Made by a program: the position numbers and the translations under genes
Assembly (NCBI RefSeq): GCF_001612905.1
Contig: NZ_BDBI01000018.1
Location: 17,875-81,874, forward strand
Reading direction: 5' to 3'
Length of the DNA: 64,000 bases
From: Nocardia ignorata NBRC 108230
Lineage (GTDB): Bacteria > Actinomycetota > Actinomycetes > Mycobacteriales > Mycobacteriaceae
In this document: positions 1 through 8,407 of the stretch, in pieces
How positions within the stretch are numbered: position 1 is the stretch's first letter
How the letters are laid out: each line of letters begins with the position of its first letter
Notes under the pieces: model-generated
The model's database searches: none
The model's input: the letters and a program-made list of their open reading frames with translations, nothing else
Told to the model about the DNA's origin: nothing

Positions 1-1281
1 CCCGCACTGAGTCATGCTGTGCTGCGCCATAATCAGGGCGGAACCAAGCACCAGGCCGACGGCATCGTGGTGACCCCCTCGCACAATCCGCCGCGCGACG
101 GCGGCTTCAAATACAACCCGCCGCACGGCGGTCCCGCCGACACCAAGGCCACCGACGCCATCGCCGCGCGCGCCAACGAACTGCTGCGCGGCGGCCTGGC
201 CGAGGTGAAGCGGGTGTCGCTGGAACAGGCGATGAAGACCCATGTGCAGCGCTACGACTACCTCGACCACTACGTCGCCGACCTGCCGAACGCGCTGAAC
301 TTGGACGCGATTCGCGGCGCGGGCATCCGCATGGGCGCCGACCCGATGGGTGGGGCGAGCGTGGACTACTGGGAGGAGATCGGGCAGCGCTTCGATCTCG
401 AACTCGAGGTGGTCAACCCGTTCGTCGACCCCACCTGGCGTTTCATGACCCTCGACAGCGACGGCAAGATCAGGATGGATCCGTCCTCGCGCCACGCCAT
501 GGCCGGACTGGTCGGCATCAAGGACGACTACGACATCTCCACCGGCAACGACGCCGACGCCGACCGCCACGGCATCGTCACCCCCGACGGCGGCCTGATG
601 AACCCCAACCACTTCCTCGCGGTCGCGATCGAATACCTCATCGCCAACCGGATGTGGTGGGACGCGCTCACCAAGGTCGGCAAGACGGTTGTCACGTCCT
701 CGATGGTGGACCGGGTGGTCGGCGTGCTCGGGCGCGATGTGTACGAGGTGCCGGTCGGGTTCAAGTGGTTCGTGCCCGGATTGTTCAGTGGCAGTTTGGC
801 TTTCGGTGGTGAGGAGAGCGCGGGCGCGTCGTTCCTGCGGATGGACGGCACCGTGTGGACCACCGACAAGGACGGTATTCTGCTGGCGCTGCTGGCCGCC
901 GAGATCGCGGCCGTCACCGGTCAGACCCCCTCGGCTCGCTACGGCGAGCTCGAACGTCAGCACGGTAGCCCCGCCTACGCGCGCATCGACGCCGTCGCCA
1001 CCAGCGAGCAGAAGGCCAAGCTCGCGCGGCTCAGCGCCGACGCCATCACCGGCACCGAGATCGCCGGCGAGGAGGTCACCGGCATCCTCACCACCGCGCG
1101 CGGTAACGGCGCTCCCCTCGGCGGGCTCAAGGTGACCACCGAGAACGCCTGGTTCGCCGCCCGCCCGTCGGGCACCGAGGACAAGTACAAGATCTACGCC
1201 GAATCCTTTCTCGGTTCCGAGCATCTGACCCAGGTGCAGGCCGCCGCCGAGGAGATGGTGAATCAGGCGCTGATCGAGTGA
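1..1281 (+). CDS. pgm: phosphoglucomutase, alpha-D-glucose phosphate-specific (5' end outside window)
   Basis: Interconverts glucose 1-phosphate and glucose 6-phosphate in the cytoplasm, linking glycolysis to glycogen, trehalose and cell-wall sugar synthesis. The reading frame is open from base 1 without a start codon, so the N-terminus lies outside; about 426 residues of a family of roughly 545 are present. The phosphoserine loop TPSHNPP is encoded at 73-93 with the Ser codon at 79-81. The metal loop GNDADADRHG lies near 544-573, the sugar loop GGEESAG near 808-828 and the phosphate-binding RPSGTEDKYK near 1162-1191. The stop overlaps the GTG of the next gene (GTGA), so the two may be translationally coupled. 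Identification is firm; only the start is missing. Confidence 0.95.
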   Translation, partial: PALSHAVLRHNQGGTKHQADGIVVTPSHNPPRDGGFKYNPPHGGPADTKATDAIAARANELLRGGLAEVKRVSLEQAMKTHVQRYDYLDHYVADLPNALNLDAIRGAGIRMGADPMGGASVDYWEEIGQRFDLELEVVNPFVDPTWRFMTLDSDGKIRMDPSSRHAMAGLVGIKDDYDISTGNDADADRHGIVTPDGGLMNPNHFLAVAIEYLIANRMWWDALTKVGKTVVTSSMVDRVVGVLGRDVYEVPVGFKWFVPGLFSGSLAFGGEESAGASFLRMDGTVWTTDKDGILLALLAAEIAAVTGQTPSARYGELERQHGSPAYARIDAVATSEQKAKLARLSADAITGTEIAGEEVTGILTTARGNGAPLGGLKVTTENAWFAARPSGTEDKYKIYAESFLGSEHLTQVQAAAEEMVNQALIE

Positions 1282-2603
1282 GTACCGCGACAAAGGTTCG
1301 ACTACCCGCCGAAATCTGGGTGCTGATCGCGGCGGCGTTCGTCATCGCGCTCGGCTTCGGGCTGGTGGCGCCGGTGCTGCCGCAGTACGCCCGCGAGTTC
1401 GGGGTCGGTATCGCGGCCGCGTCGGCGATCGTGAGCGCCTTCGCGTTGATGCGCTTGCTGTTCGCCCCCGCCAGCGGGCGCCTGGTGCAGAAGCTCGGCG
1501 AGCGACGGGTGTATCTGGCGGGCATCCTCATCGTCGCGGTGTCGACCGGTGCGTGCGCGTTGGCGCAGACGTATTGGCAACTGCTGGTGTTGCGGTCGCT
1601 CGGCGGAATCGGGTCGACGATGTTCACGGTGTCGTCGATGGCGTTGATCATCAGGGTGTCGCCGCCTGCCGCGCGTGGCCGGGTGTCCGGTGTGTATTCG
1701 ACGAGTTTCCTGATCGGTTCGCTGGTCGGTCCGCTGGTCGGTGGTGCGCTGGCCGGGCTCGGCTTGCGGGCCCCGTTCGTCATCTACGCGCTCGCCCTGC
1801 TCGTCGTGTGCGTGATCGTGTTCGCCGGTTTGCGCGAATCACCGGTCCTGAAGGACGACAGCGCGACGACCACACCGGAACTGACCTTCCGGCAGGGCTG
1901 GTCGGAGCCCGCGTATCGCGCGGTGCTGCTGTCGAGTTTCGCCGGCGGTGTCGCGGTGTTCGGTGTGCGGATGGCGTTCGTCCCGCTGCTGGTGGTGGAG
2001 ACCCTGCGGCAGGAACCCGGCATGGCCGGTGTCGCGCTCACCGTGTTCGCGGCGGGCAACGGTGCGGTGCTGTTCGCCTCGGGTCGATTATCCGACCGGC
2101 TCGGCCGCAAACCGTTCCTGATCCTCGGCTCGGCGATCTGCGCGGTCGGTACCGGCGCGCTCGGTTTCGCGCCGTCGCTGCCGTGGTTTTTGCTCGCCTC
2201 GTTCGTCGCGGGCATCGGTTCCGGCATGTTCAGCCCGGTGCAGCAGGCGGCGCTCGCCGATGTGCTCGGCAGCCGGGCGCGCGGCGGGCCGGTCCTCGCG
2301 GCCTTCCAGATGGCGGCCGACCTGGGCGCGGTCCTCGGCCCGATCGTCATCGGTGAGGTGGCCGACCGCACGTCGTTCGGGGTCGGTATGGCGGTGACCG
2401 GGGCCGTGCTCGCGGTGTCGGCGACGGTGTGGGTGTTCACTCCCGAGCCGTCGCGGATCGTGCATCCCGAGGACCCGCAGCACCCCGACCACGCCGGCGA
2501 CGGCCTCGACCCGCAATGCACCTGTGACGGCCCCGACGGGTCACCCGTCGTGCGTGACGGCATGGTTCCCGCGAACCGTCGCCCGGTCGACACGGAGAAA
2601 TAG
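1278..2603 (+). CDS. MFS transporter (12-TM drug-exporter type)
   Basis: A predicted major facilitator superfamily proton antiporter of 441 residues in the cytoplasmic membrane; substrate unknown. The N-terminus enters directly into a hydrophobic helix (IWVLIAAAFVIALGFGLVAPVLPQYA). The protein shows about twelve hydrophobic segments and two cytoplasmic motif-A-like loops, SGRLVQKLGERR after TM2 and SGRLSDRLGRKP in the second half. A hydrophilic C-terminal tail of about 45 residues contains Asp/Pro/His-rich sequence and one Cys-x-Cys (CTCDG). GTG start chosen because it overlaps the pgm stop by 4 bp. Resemblance is to DHA1-type multidrug exporters, but nothing nearby indicates a specific drug. 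Confidence 0.88.
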   Translation: MSTATKVRLPAEIWVLIAAAFVIALGFGLVAPVLPQYAREFGVGIAAASAIVSAFALMRLLFAPASGRLVQKLGERRVYLAGILIVAVSTGACALAQTYWQLLVLRSLGGIGSTMFTVSSMALIIRVSPPAARGRVSGVYSTSFLIGSLVGPLVGGALAGLGLRAPFVIYALALLVVCVIVFAGLRESPVLKDDSATTTPELTFRQGWSEPAYRAVLLSSFAGGVAVFGVRMAFVPLLVVETLRQEPGMAGVALTVFAAGNGAVLFASGRLSDRLGRKPFLILGSAICAVGTGALGFAPSLPWFLLASFVAGIGSGMFSPVQQAALADVLGSRARGGPVLAAFQMAADLGAVLGPIVIGEVADRTSFGVGMAVTGAVLAVSATVWVFTPEPSRIVHPEDPQHPDHAGDGLDPQCTCDGPDGSPVVRDGMVPANRRPVDTEK

Positions 2604-2609
2604 CTGGTA

Positions 2610-2652
2610 GAGCTGATATCGGCGTGCCCGGGCGGCGCGCCGATATCGGCTC
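2610..2652 (+). terminator. long stem-loop between MFS and DsbA-like genes
   Basis: Arms 2610-2624 and 2638-2652 pair over 15 positions (14 Watson-Crick plus one G-U), with a 13-nt GC-rich loop. It starts 7 bp after the MFS stop and ends 16 bp before the GTG start chosen for the next gene. No T-run follows, so it is either an actinobacterial tailless terminator or an mRNA-processing/attenuation structure separating the two genes. Confidence 0.6.
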
Positions 2653-2668
2653 GAGGCAGAGTGGACGG

Positions 2669-3406
2669 GTGAGCACAGCCGGTTCTTCGCACAAACCACG
2701 TCCCGTGTCGAGCAACACCACCTACGCGCTGGGCGCGGTGGCCCTCGTCGTGATCGGGCTGATCGTGTTCGCCGTCTACAAGTGGAGCGCCGAACCACCA
2801 TCCGTCCGCAACGACGGTTACGGCGCTGTGCGCGAGGCGGCGGTGCAGGTCACCACCACGCCCGAAGGGGTGATCCGGCTCGGCCGCCCCGACGCCGCGA
2901 AAACCATCGACATCTTCGAAGACCCGCTGTGCCCCGCCTGCGGGGTGATGGAGACCAGCTACGGCCAGGAACTCGCCCAGAAGATCGACGAGGGCAAGCT
3001 CGCCGTGAACTACCACCTCGTCGCGTTCCTCGACGACCAGTCCAAGAGCAAGGACTACTCGACCCGCGCCATCGCGGCCAATCTCTGTGTCGCCCAAACA
3101 GGTTCGGGCCCCACCTACGGCAAGTTCCACAAGGCCCTGTTCGTGGACCGCCAGCCCGAAGAGGGCGCCGAGGACCTGAGCAACCCCGCCCTGGCCGCCC
3201 TCGCCACCGAATCGGGCGCCCCCGAATCCGTCGCCGCCTGCATCACCCACGCCACCCAGCGCGACGCCGCCGCGGCCGCCGCGAAATCGGCCCTCGCCGA
3301 CCTCGACGCCCGCACCGGCAACAAATCCGCCACCCCCACCATCTACGACGGGACAACCACCGTCGACTGGCGCGACGAAAACTGGGTCACCACCCTCGCC
3401 CCCTGA
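2669..3406 (+). CDS. DsbA family thioredoxin-fold protein, membrane-anchored
   Basis: An extracytoplasmic thiol oxidoreductase-like protein of 245 residues. One transmembrane helix (about residues 19-38, YALGAVALVVIGLIVFAVYKW) anchors it with the thioredoxin-like domain outside. The active-site CPAC is at residues 88-91 (EDPLCPACGVME), as in mycobacterial DsbA-like/DSBA_2 proteins. The C-terminal half carries TPTIYDG, in the place of the cis-Pro loop. An in-frame GTG at 2624 would add 15 residues, but that start lies inside the hairpin at 2610-2652, so the GTG at 2669 is preferred. Role probably disulfide formation or repair in exported proteins; no specific partner is visible. Confidence 0.85.
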   Translation: MSTAGSSHKPRPVSSNTTYALGAVALVVIGLIVFAVYKWSAEPPSVRNDGYGAVREAAVQVTTTPEGVIRLGRPDAAKTIDIFEDPLCPACGVMETSYGQELAQKIDEGKLAVNYHLVAFLDDQSKSKDYSTRAIAANLCVAQTGSGPTYGKFHKALFVDRQPEEGAEDLSNPALAALATESGAPESVAACITHATQRDAAAAAAKSALADLDARTGNKSATPTIYDGTTTVDWRDENWVTTLAP

Positions 3407-3495
3407 CCCACGTGAGGTTGCGCACATCCTAGACCCCCTCCGCGCCGCCCGCCCACCTCCCTGAATCGCCCCGTTTTCGCCATCTACCAGCCGAT

Positions 3496-3523
3496 TTGTT
3501 CTCCCGGAGAACCATGGTGTAAC
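3496..3523 (+). promoter_or_regulatory. candidate promoter of tRNA-Ala
   Basis: TTGTTC at 3496-3501 and TGTAAC at 3518-3523 are spaced by 16 bp, about 43 bp before the mature tRNA 5' end. The match to sigma70-type hexamers is partial. Confidence 0.35.
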
Positions 3524-3565
3524 TTCATTCAGGCAGCAGCGAGAGCAGCTGAAACAACAGAACAC

Positions 3566-3641
3566 GGGGCTATGGCGCAGCTGGTAGCGCACCACACTGG
3601 CAGTGTGGGGGTCAGGGGTTCGAGTCCCCTTAGCTCCACCA
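3566..3641 (+). tRNA. tRNA-Ala(GGC)
   Basis: Full cloverleaf. Acceptor arms GGGGCTA (3566-3572) and TAGCTCC (3631-3637) pair with one G-U. The D arm is GCGC...GCGC. The anticodon stem CCACA/TGTGG encloses the loop CTGGCAG, anticodon GGC. The T arm AGGGG TTCGAGT CCCCT carries the TTCGA loop. CCA is encoded. It reads codon GCC, a heavily used codon here. The gene is the attachment site of the island that follows: its 3' half from 3605 to 3630 is repeated exactly at 13831-13856. Confidence 0.96.
3605..3630 (+). repeat. attL: 26-bp direct repeat inside tRNA-Ala
   Basis: The stretch from the variable loop through the T arm is identical over 26 bp to 13831-13856. Upstream and downstream bases differ at once, giving sharp limits. 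Identity segments inside tRNA 3' halves are typical of tyrosine-recombinase att sites, so this is read as attL, with the element restoring the tRNA. Confidence 0.85.
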
Positions 3642-3690
3642 AATAACAGGTCAGGCCCGGTCGTAGACCGGGCCTGACCTGTTATTCCGT
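3642..3690 (+). terminator. tRNA-Ala terminator, 21-bp perfect stem
   Basis: Arms 3642-3662 and 3666-3686 are perfectly complementary over 21 bp around a 3-nt loop, directly after the encoded CCA. A near copy with a 15-bp core stem lies at 9901-9934. Confidence 0.75.
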
Positions 3691-3863
3691 GCTAGCCCAC
3701 CGAACCCCCCCGTTTTGGCCGTGTGTTTGATGGACGCGGCCTGCGGACCGCTCCGGCTGCAGTTTCGATCACTACGGTTGTCGCAGGTTCGATTCCTCGG
3801 CAGGATACACAAACATGGGTAACTAGAAAACGTTTGGTCATCGGGGATTCTTATTCGATCTGA

Positions 3864-4079
3864 CGATGCCGGTGCGCCGGTTCCTATTCCCCGCCTTCTG
3901 CTGGCGGTGACACGTGGCTGCGGCTTGAGAATCTGCTCAATCTGCCTCCTGTCAGTGGTGGTTGGCGTGGAGACACCGGCCCGGTGCCCACGGGGCCGGA
4001 TGCCGAGCCGGACGCACCAGTGCGTCTGCGGCGTCGGCCTGCCACCGAGTCCGGCGGGGATTCCGTCGGTGCACAGTGA
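3864..4079 (+). pseudogene. possible C-terminal coding remnant upstream of XRE-ImmA
   Basis: An open frame without a usable start ends in TGA at 4077-4079, overlapping the GTG of the next gene as GTGA. That translational-coupling arrangement suggests it was once the downstream end of a real gene, now cut by an upstream stop at 3861-3863. The stretch contains WLRLENLLNLPP and a Pro/Arg-rich end. I do not recognise the family. Confidence 0.3.
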
Positions 4080-5272
4080 CCACACGGTCCTCGACCACCG
4101 ATCGAACGATCGAGGCGGCCACCTTCTTCGACGGCGGTCGCCTGACATTGGCGCGACAGCTGGCTGGCCTGCGTAAGACAGCCTTGGCGACGATGGTCGA
4201 CAAGAGCCCGACTGCGGTCGCCAGCTGGGAGTCCGGTGCCAAACGTCCATCCGCTGCCGCGGTCGCTCAGTAGCCACTCGGGCTTGGGGTAGATCGGAGC
4301 TTCTTCGTTGTCCGCCCTGACGATGTCGCTTCGCTCAGCTGCACTCCGCACTTCCGGTCGTTGCGGTCGACCAGTCAACCCGCATGCGATCAAGCCTTCG
4401 CCTACGGGGCAACTAGCAGTCGACATCTCCAGCTGCCTCGAACGGCACGTCGAGTTTCCCGAAACCGACCTGCCGAGCTTTCCTATCGGTGTCGAGCACG
4501 ATGACGACGACGGTCCGGAGCGAGCGGCGCGGCTACTCCGCCAACTATCGAATTTCGGAGACGGCCCAGCCGGCCACCTCATCCGCACCCTCGAGAATCA
4601 TGGTGTGCTGGTCGTGTTCAGCCCCGACCAGGCAGCAGATGTCGACGCATACTCCTTTCGGACAGCCGACTGCGCCCCGTCGTGGCCTTGAATCCGATCA
4701 AGCGCGACTTCTACCGGCAACGGTTCGACGTCGCACACGAACTTGGCCACCTGCTGATGCACAGCGACGCCGAACCGGGCGGCAGGATCGTAGAAAATCA
4801 GGCCAACCGCTTCGCGTCCGAACTCCTGATGCCAGCGGACCTGATCCGAGGATCGTTGCCGACGAGCATGGGCGGCAGCGCCTGGAGAGACTTGCACCAG
4901 CTCAAGGAGTACTGGGGTGTCAGCATCCAAGCGATGCTCTACCGGGCTCGGTCGCTCGGTGTGCTGAGCGACATGTCCTACCGCAACGCGATGGCCACGA
5001 TTTCGGCGCGCGGCTGGCGACGCGTCGAACCGGCATCGATCAAGGTGATGGAACAACCGTCGCTTCTTCCACGTGCCGTCGAGCTTCTCGGCAGTGAAGG
5101 TATCAGCGAGAAGACGTTGATCGAGCAGTCTCTGGTTCCTGCCGAACTTTTCCGAACGATTACGGCTAGAAGCCCACTGCCGACTATGCCGGGTGCGCCG
5201 ATCCCACCGAACGGCAGTGGGGCTGCGGGCAAAGTCGTCTCGCTGTTCGATGTATCTCTGACCAGCGGTTGA
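4076..5272 (+). pseudogene. XRE-HTH / ImmA-IrrE metallopeptidase fusion, frameshifted
   Basis: The intact parent would be a phage- or ICE-type regulator of about 395 residues that cleaves a repressor. The N-terminal part (GTG at 4076) encodes an XRE helix-turn-helix (LARQLAGLRKTALATMVDKS, WESGAKRPS). A stop at 4271 interrupts it, but the same frame resumes with RSFFVVRPDDVA and HFRSLRSTSQ. The frame moves near 4407 to QLAVDISSCLERHVEFP, and near 4665 back to RPVVALNP. The zinc-protease helix HELGHLLMH and the glutamate-helix region NRFASELLMPADLI follow. At least four one-base indels are needed to restore the protein, the first two compensating each other. It is a pseudogene unless these are assembly errors; the C-terminal peptidase part from 4682 is intact. 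Confidence 0.8.
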
Positions 5273-5433
5273 TGCGCTGGAGCACGATCGGCGCGTTCAC
5301 TGACCGGTGTCCTGGGCGCATGTGACGAGCGTGCTTCCACCGCAGGCGGTGAACCTGTGGTCCGCCTGATCTGGATGAGGCGCTCCGGGCGCCGTTACCT
5401 GGGCGGTCTCGTCATCGGCGACGGACTGGGGCG

Positions 5434-6110
5434 CTGCGCTTCTACTCCGATGCCGTACACACCGCCAAAGAGGCAGGCGACGGCATTTCCGCAGCTCACG
5501 CCCTGATAAACGCTAGCATTATCGACCTGGATACGGCTGGATTGGTCGAGGGTGCCAGCCCGTCTCGGCACTCACGGCCGCAGAAGGCTGCGCACCTGGC
5601 GCAGGCTGCCCAGAGCGCGGCGCTCAAGCAGGGCGGCCCGAAGGAGCGGGCGCTGGCTGCGCTCCGGGAGGCGCAGGCACAGGGCGTGGTCGATAAGGCG
5701 GCGATGGGCAGGCGATCAGCAAGGCGCACCGGGCGTACGAGTCCGGTCGTGGCTTCGACCCGGATTGGGTGTGGCTGTCTGAAACCGAGATGAACGGCCT
5801 GATCAATCTCGTACATGTTCGCCGGGAACTACAAGCAGGCGGGGCAGCACCTCCAAGCCGCCCTTGACGCTGCGGCGTCGTGGCCGCGCGAACAGGTATT
5901 CGTGGCAGCTCTACCTCGCCCATACCTACATAGCCGACGGCGAACCGGCTCAGGCGTGTGCGCTGCTGAACGACAACGCTGCGGGTATCCATAGCGTGTC
6001 CTCCACCCGGCTCCAGCGGAAGCTGGATGCGATCACAACGGCCGTTCGTCCACATTCGGCGGTGCCGGAGGTAGGGGAGTTTTGCAGCGGTTGGCCTAGC
6101 CTAGGATCAG
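5434..6110 (+). pseudogene. TPR-type transcriptional regulator remnant (C-terminal half)
   Basis: Three frames joined in order reconstruct a helical TPR-like C-terminus, as in actinobacterial XRE/TPR regulators. Frame 1 gives LRFYSDAVHTAKEAGDGISAA, INASIIDLDTAGLVEGASP and ERALAALREAQAQG. After a shift near 5705 comes ISKAHRAYESGRGFDPDWVW. Further shifts give GNYKQAGQHLQAALDAA, and then LYLAHTYIADGEPAQA ending in RPHSAVPEVGEF. No HTH domain or start is found upstream (5273-5433 holds nothing I recognise). Decay matches that of the preceding XRE-ImmA gene. Confidence 0.65.
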
Positions 6111-6196
6111 CCTGTGGGTCGACGCAGAGTGGAAGCTCTCAAATGTCGAGCGGGCAGTTGGCGGCGACTATACATAGTCTGCTAGTCGCGCTACAT

Positions 6197-6235
6197 CCTG
6201 CGGGTATTCTCCGCAGGGCAATTGTCTGTTATTTT
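6197..6235 (+). terminator. hairpin ahead of the PtuAB-like operon
   Basis: CCTGCGG (6197-6203) and CCGCAGG (6211-6217) form a perfect 7-bp stem with a 7-nt loop, followed by T-rich DNA (GTCTGTTATTTTATT). It could insulate the downstream operon from read-through or act as an operator. Confidence 0.45.
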
Positions 6236-6297
6236 ATTAGGTAGTTAGCCCTGACCGGGCGAATCAATTAATTAACGTAAACAGGGGAGTTGGTGCT

Positions 6298-7608
6298 ATG
6301 CGGCAGTGTGAAGAGTCGGGCTCGTCGGGAGGTTTCAAATCTATAGCTATTAGGAATTGGCGCCAGTTTGGACGCGTGGATATCGACTTTCATCCGCGCC
6401 TGACTGTTCTGACAGGCGCCAATGCGACTGGCAAGAGTACAATACTGGGAATCTTGGGAAGGCATTTCAACTGGTCGCGGGCATATTCGTCTTCTCCGAT
6501 TCGGCGCGATGGACAAGGAGGCGTTGAATGGCAGACATTTTGGGTGGAAGAGTCGGAGGAAGAATCCGTTCGTCGGGATGAAAACCAAAGTATGGTCGAA
6601 ATCGGTACATTGACTTACGGGACGGGTGCGCCCACTCCCATTAGTGTTCCGTCGCGACCCGCGGCTGACTCGCAAAGAGGCAATTATGATCTGCACATGC
6701 CGCATGCGCAGGATGTAAAGGGCGCGTTTCTCACCTCGCATCGAACAATGACCAGTAGTTACACCTTAGTAGACACAATACCTACTCTTTTTGGTGATGC
6801 CAACCAAATATTCGAACAATTTACGAATGAACTGCGTGTCCGATGGCAGGGAAGCTGGACAGGGAGGAGTCCTCAGCGTGCACTGAAAGAGTCGCTAATG
6901 GCTGCAGCGACTTTCGGAGGTCGGGGTAATGAATCGGTGGATTTTAACCCCGAGGCTGCTGCGGTCTGGACGGGATTCCAGGAGATTCTGAGAAATGTCA
7001 TGCCGCCTTCTGCTGGATACTCAGGTATGCGGGTCCGCATACCTGACGTGATTGTCCAAATGCGTTCGGGCGATTTTATTCTGGATGACCTATCGGGAGG
7101 TCTCTCGGCCATTATCGAGATATCTTGGCAGATTTTCCTGAAATCTCGGACGGAATCGGCCTTTACTGTACTTCTTGACGAGCCGGAGAATCACCTCCAT
7201 CCGAGCTTGCAGAGAGAGATTCTTCCCAGTTTACTTCGAGCCTTCCCGTCTGTACAGTTCATTGTCGCTACGCATAGTCCATTTGTGGTAACTGCTACTC
7301 CTGACTCGGCAGTGTATGCATTCGATTACAATGAATCAGGCCATGTAGAGTCGAGGCAGCTGGACTATGCGAATAAGGCAGCGAGCGCTGATGCTATTCT
7401 ACGGCGGGTACTTGGTGTTGAGAGCACTATGCCACGGTGGGCAGAGGAAGCATTTGACGAAATCGTGAGTCGATATGCGAGTGCACCACTTGACGCCTCG
7501 CGGCTGCGGGCGCTTCGGGAAGAGCTGAAGGAACGAGGCCTGGACACAGAGTTCCCGGATGCTGTAATTGAATTGACTGACCGTCCTGATGCGGAGCCGC
7601 TGAGGTGA
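6298..7608 (+). CDS. PtuA-like SMC/ABC-type ATPase (Septu defence ATPase)
   Basis: A 436-residue cytoplasmic ATPase. It has Walker A GANATGKST at 40-48, an ABC-signature-like LSGG at 265-268, Walker B VLLDEPENHLHP at 291-302 (D294, E295) and the switch histidine in ATHSPF at 324-329. This order is typical of overcoming-lysogenisation/AAA_21-type ATPases and of PtuA. The stop overlaps the start of an HNH-nuclease gene (GTGA), the PtuA-PtuB arrangement of Septu, in which ATPase and nuclease form one complex acting on phage infection. A GGGGAG ribosome site precedes the ATG. The gene is clearly AT-richer than flanking chromosome, supporting transfer. Septu assignment is by domain pair and order; the exact type cannot be set without a search. 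Confidence 0.82.
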   Translation: MRQCEESGSSGGFKSIAIRNWRQFGRVDIDFHPRLTVLTGANATGKSTILGILGRHFNWSRAYSSSPIRRDGQGGVEWQTFWVEESEEESVRRDENQSMVEIGTLTYGTGAPTPISVPSRPAADSQRGNYDLHMPHAQDVKGAFLTSHRTMTSSYTLVDTIPTLFGDANQIFEQFTNELRVRWQGSWTGRSPQRALKESLMAAATFGGRGNESVDFNPEAAAVWTGFQEILRNVMPPSAGYSGMRVRIPDVIVQMRSGDFILDDLSGGLSAIIEISWQIFLKSRTESAFTVLLDEPENHLHPSLQREILPSLLRAFPSVQFIVATHSPFVVTATPDSAVYAFDYNESGHVESRQLDYANKAASADAILRRVLGVESTMPRWAEEAFDEIVSRYASAPLDASRLRALREELKERGLDTEFPDAVIELTDRPDAEPLR

Positions 7609-8279
7609 GGCGGCTGGTAAAGGGTGAGATGCCGTCTGTATTGCAGGAGAATGAGGAAGATTGGACGGCTGCGTACGTCGCCGCAGTCACGGCCAAAAGC
7701 AAAAATAAGCCAGAAAAATGGCGTGATCCGCAGATCAAAGACGCACTGAGCGAGGAAACGGCCGGAAAGTGCGCCTACTGCGAGTCAACCATCGCCGACG
7801 TGTCATATCCTCATGTGGAACATATGGTTCCGAAGTCGATTAGGCCTGATTTGGCCCATCGGTGGAGTAATATGACTTGGGCATGCCAGGTATGTAATAC
7901 AGAAAAAGGGGACTTCTACGATGCTGTCCAAGGCATCTTGAGTCCGTACGATGACGATATGGCCGAGCATCTGCATTTTGCCGGTGGTATCCTCAGTTTT
8001 CAACTCGGCGCGGTGCGTGGCGAGATAACGGTCAGGGTTCTGAAACTAAATCGCATCGACTTGGTTCGCGAAAGGTGTGACAGGCTTACAAAAGTCCGGG
8101 ATATGTTGGAGCGCTGGAATGTAGCTATTGGGGTCCAGCGAGAAGTCTTGGCCGATGCGATTCGAATTGATGCCGCTGAAGGAGAGTTCACCTCGTCAGT
8201 CGATGCATATCTGCGTAGCTTTGGCTTCCCAGTAGAGGCTGGGCAGGGTATGAAGGAGGGAGTTTCGGGCGTTGGATAA
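7605..8279 (+). CDS. PtuB-like HNH endonuclease (Septu)
   Basis: A 224-residue nuclease partner of the preceding ATPase. The HNH/treble-clef core is complete: CAYC at 56-59, the catalytic strand VEHMVPK at 71-77 (H73), W87-S-N89, then CQVC at 94-97 with N98 and K101. This CxxC...EHxxPK...W.N...CxxCN order is that of PtuB and of TIGR02646-like HNH proteins. The GTG start overlaps the PtuA-like stop by 4 bp, so stoichiometric co-translation is likely. The C-terminal half is helical without a recognised domain. Alternative: the nuclease of a different ATPase/HNH abortive system; retron association is unlikely because no reverse transcriptase is nearby. Confidence 0.82.
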   Translation: MRRLVKGEMPSVLQENEEDWTAAYVAAVTAKSKNKPEKWRDPQIKDALSEETAGKCAYCESTIADVSYPHVEHMVPKSIRPDLAHRWSNMTWACQVCNTEKGDFYDAVQGILSPYDDDMAEHLHFAGGILSFQLGAVRGEITVRVLKLNRIDLVRERCDRLTKVRDMLERWNVAIGVQREVLADAIRIDAAEGEFTSSVDAYLRSFGFPVEAGQGMKEGVSGVG

Positions 8280-8407
8280 TCTGGCCAGATTGGGAGCGCG
8301 AGGGTGTTAAAGTGCGGCCAGGTGTAGCAGGTCGTATCGAACAAAGGTTGTTTGGCGTAGTATTTATGTCTATGGTTGCATCGTGGGATACGGAGTAGAT
8401 TACCTAA

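Noticed and set aside
1127..3595. Large minus-strand frames opposite the MFS and DsbA-like genes
   Set aside because: Low-complexity Arg/Gly/Thr translations, typical of antisense frames in GC-rich genes.
3770..3815. GGTTCGATTCC segment resembling a tRNA T arm
   Set aside because: No acceptor, D or anticodon arms can be folded around it.
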